NCBI GenBank assembly: GCA_030704615.1
Contig: CM060733.1
Location: 59,024,001 to 59,088,000, forward strand
Length of the DNA: 64,000 nt
Source: Takakia lepidozioides
Taxonomy: Eukaryota; Streptophyta; Takakiopsida; Takakiales; Takakiaceae
Direction: 5' to 3'
This document shows, piece after piece, positions 62,691-64,000 of this stretch; position 1 is the stretch's first letter, and the number at the start of each line of letters is the position of its first letter. Under the pieces are notes generated by a model. The model was given only the letters and a program-made list of their open reading frames with translations. It was not told the DNA's origin and did no database searches. The translations under genes and the position numbers were made by a program.

Positions 62691-64000
62691 CTAATTTCGG
62701 GTACCTGACACTTTGAGGCATTGGTAGTCTGGCCGAGAGGCCTGCCTCCCAACATCTTGAGGGCAGAGTGATTGAGGAGGGGGCGAAACACAGTTGTACC
62801 GGACGCACACGGCCACGCTGGGAGGGATGGTGGCGTTCGCAAGACCTCCAAAATCTGTGAGGTAGTTGTGTTGGAGATAGAGAGAACGAATGGTCGCCGC
62901 TTCGATGGACGTTGCAAAGACCTGTCATAAGGAGATACAGAGAGGTTGTGATTCAGGGGTCATCTAGATGTACTCATGAAACTTTGCTCGCAATAGCCTA
63001 GTCTAATGGAGAAGGAGCGACAGGCGGACTGGAGACGAGAAAGAAAGAACAGCTGCTTCACTGAAGCTCACTCAGCCATCTTAGATTATGCAGAGACTCT
63101 TACCATCCTACCACTAGTTGTAGCGAAATATTTCAACAAGAAATCACTAATCGGCCAATGCCCTGTTCCTTCCAATCCCATGGCTTCCTATGACTGAAAT
63201 GTAGGACTTCCTCTTGGTTGTTTGCAACTTGTTGTGCAAGGCACCAGGACACTGCATTCAATTTCGGCTTATGTTGACTCTCAGCTCATGAAAGGAGCCT
63301 TGGAGAGAGGAAAGTTCTTGCAGTTCGAGTGACAGAGGATGTGCTCATCAGACTTGGGAGCAAAGGAAGGGGAAGAGAGGAAAGAATTTCAATCCTGACA
63401 TTGCATCAACTGTGGACGTCTTTGACATAAAGAGGCTAACATACTTGCATCACACCAAAGAACAGTCCTTCTGGGATTGCACCACTGACCTGTGGAACTG
63501 TGCCGACGAAGTAGTTGTTGTTGAGAAACAAACTTTGGGCACCCGAAAGGAAGGGAGAGATCTCTCCTTGCAGATGATTGTAACTGAGATCCACTGTAGG
63601 AATGGAGATCGGCGTTGTTATGCTCACTGACCCAGTCAACTGATTCCGATTAAGCAGTAAAACTGACAATGGGAATGAATAAATATTACTTGGAATCACC
63701 CCAGTGAACTGATTGAAGCTTAAATCTAAATATGTGAGGCTGCTCAAAGGAACCAACTCTCCCAACCACCCACTCATAGAATTCTTCGTCAGGGAGAGGT
63801 ATTGCAAAGATGCAGGAAGCGTTGGAAGCCCACCGGAAAAATCATTGTTTCTTAGATCCAAATGGGTCAGTGCACCGCTAGAAAAGCTGGGAATGGACCC
63901 CGAAAGTCTGTTGTCTGATAAAATCACTGCTTTAAGTGCTGGTAACTGCCCAATCGCCCAAGGGATAGAGCCTTCGTAAACATTTCTGCTCAGATCGAGT
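62691..64000 (-). CDS. Leucine-rich-repeat protein, truncated by window edge
   Basis: C-terminal part of a secreted or receptor-like LRR protein. The upstream exon, 64000-63490, carries about seven plant extracellular LRRs (LxxLxLxxNxLxGxIP: LDLRNNDFSGGLP, LTYLDLSFNQFTGVIP, VDLSYNHLQGEIS). Donor CAG|GTCAGT. The last exon, 62921-62691, has LYLQHNYLTDF and a cysteine-rich cap (VRYNCVSPPPQSLCP, then SRPDYQC) ending at TAG. No transmembrane segment or kinase follows, so the product is probably an apoplastic LRR protein. The N-terminus and signal peptide lie beyond 64000. Ligand and role unknown. Confidence 0.9.

Overview
The window reads as nuclear DNA of a land plant. The genes are split by many short GT-AG introns. 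The protein families are typical of plants: an ALMT-type anion channel, a PLS-class pentatricopeptide repeat (PPR) protein with remains of a DYW domain, a plant LRR protein, a plastid-type branched-chain aminotransferase, and organellar proteins with Arg/Ser-rich leaders. The mix of intron-bearing genes, PLS/DYW PPR style and degraded retroelements would fit a bryophyte, lycophyte or fern, but nothing here fixes the clade. No name below comes from a database search. Calls rest on motifs and exon phases read by eye.

Layout. 1-3118 (+): 3' part of an ALMT gene, running off the left edge. 3120-8603: a Ty1-copia retrotransposon inserted at the stop codon of that gene, internally rearranged and carrying a nested hAT-like MITE. 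8829-11066: a 1.12-kb sequence present twice in tandem. 11377-15591 (+): a second, damaged ALMT copy with an unrelated WD40-gene exon in one intron. 16596-20351 (-): complete exosome subunit RRP41, 11 exons, 247 codons. 20352-20632: short head-to-head promoter. 20633-36423 (+): complete organellar-type valyl-tRNA synthetase, 27 exons, 1,025 codons, with a LINE cluster in one intron and a piece of ALMT 3' flank in another. 36959-40342 (-): TlyA/FtsJ-type methyltransferase gene whose first two exons are a diverged copy of valyl-tRNA synthetase exons 1-2. 41417-43777 (+): intronless PPR gene followed by a frameshifted DYW relic. 45.4-46.6 kb: transposon-like debris with a SWIM zinc-finger fragment. 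46791-51368 (-): branched-chain aminotransferase. 54918-61179 (+): 12-exon gene for a cyanobacterial-type lipid-A-disaccharide-synthase-related protein, with a LINE copy in intron 10. 62691-64000 (-): LRR protein, running off the right edge.

How the genes relate. There is no operon logic. Several neighbours serve organelle gene expression or plastid metabolism (valyl-tRNA synthetase, TlyA-like methyltransferase, PPR, aminotransferase, lipid-A-related protein), but the visible links are structural: local duplication, exon shuffling and retroelement insertion. The most striking case is the TlyA-like gene, whose presumed organelle-targeting leader appears to have been copied from the neighbouring valyl-tRNA synthetase gene in inverted orientation, with intron phases preserved.
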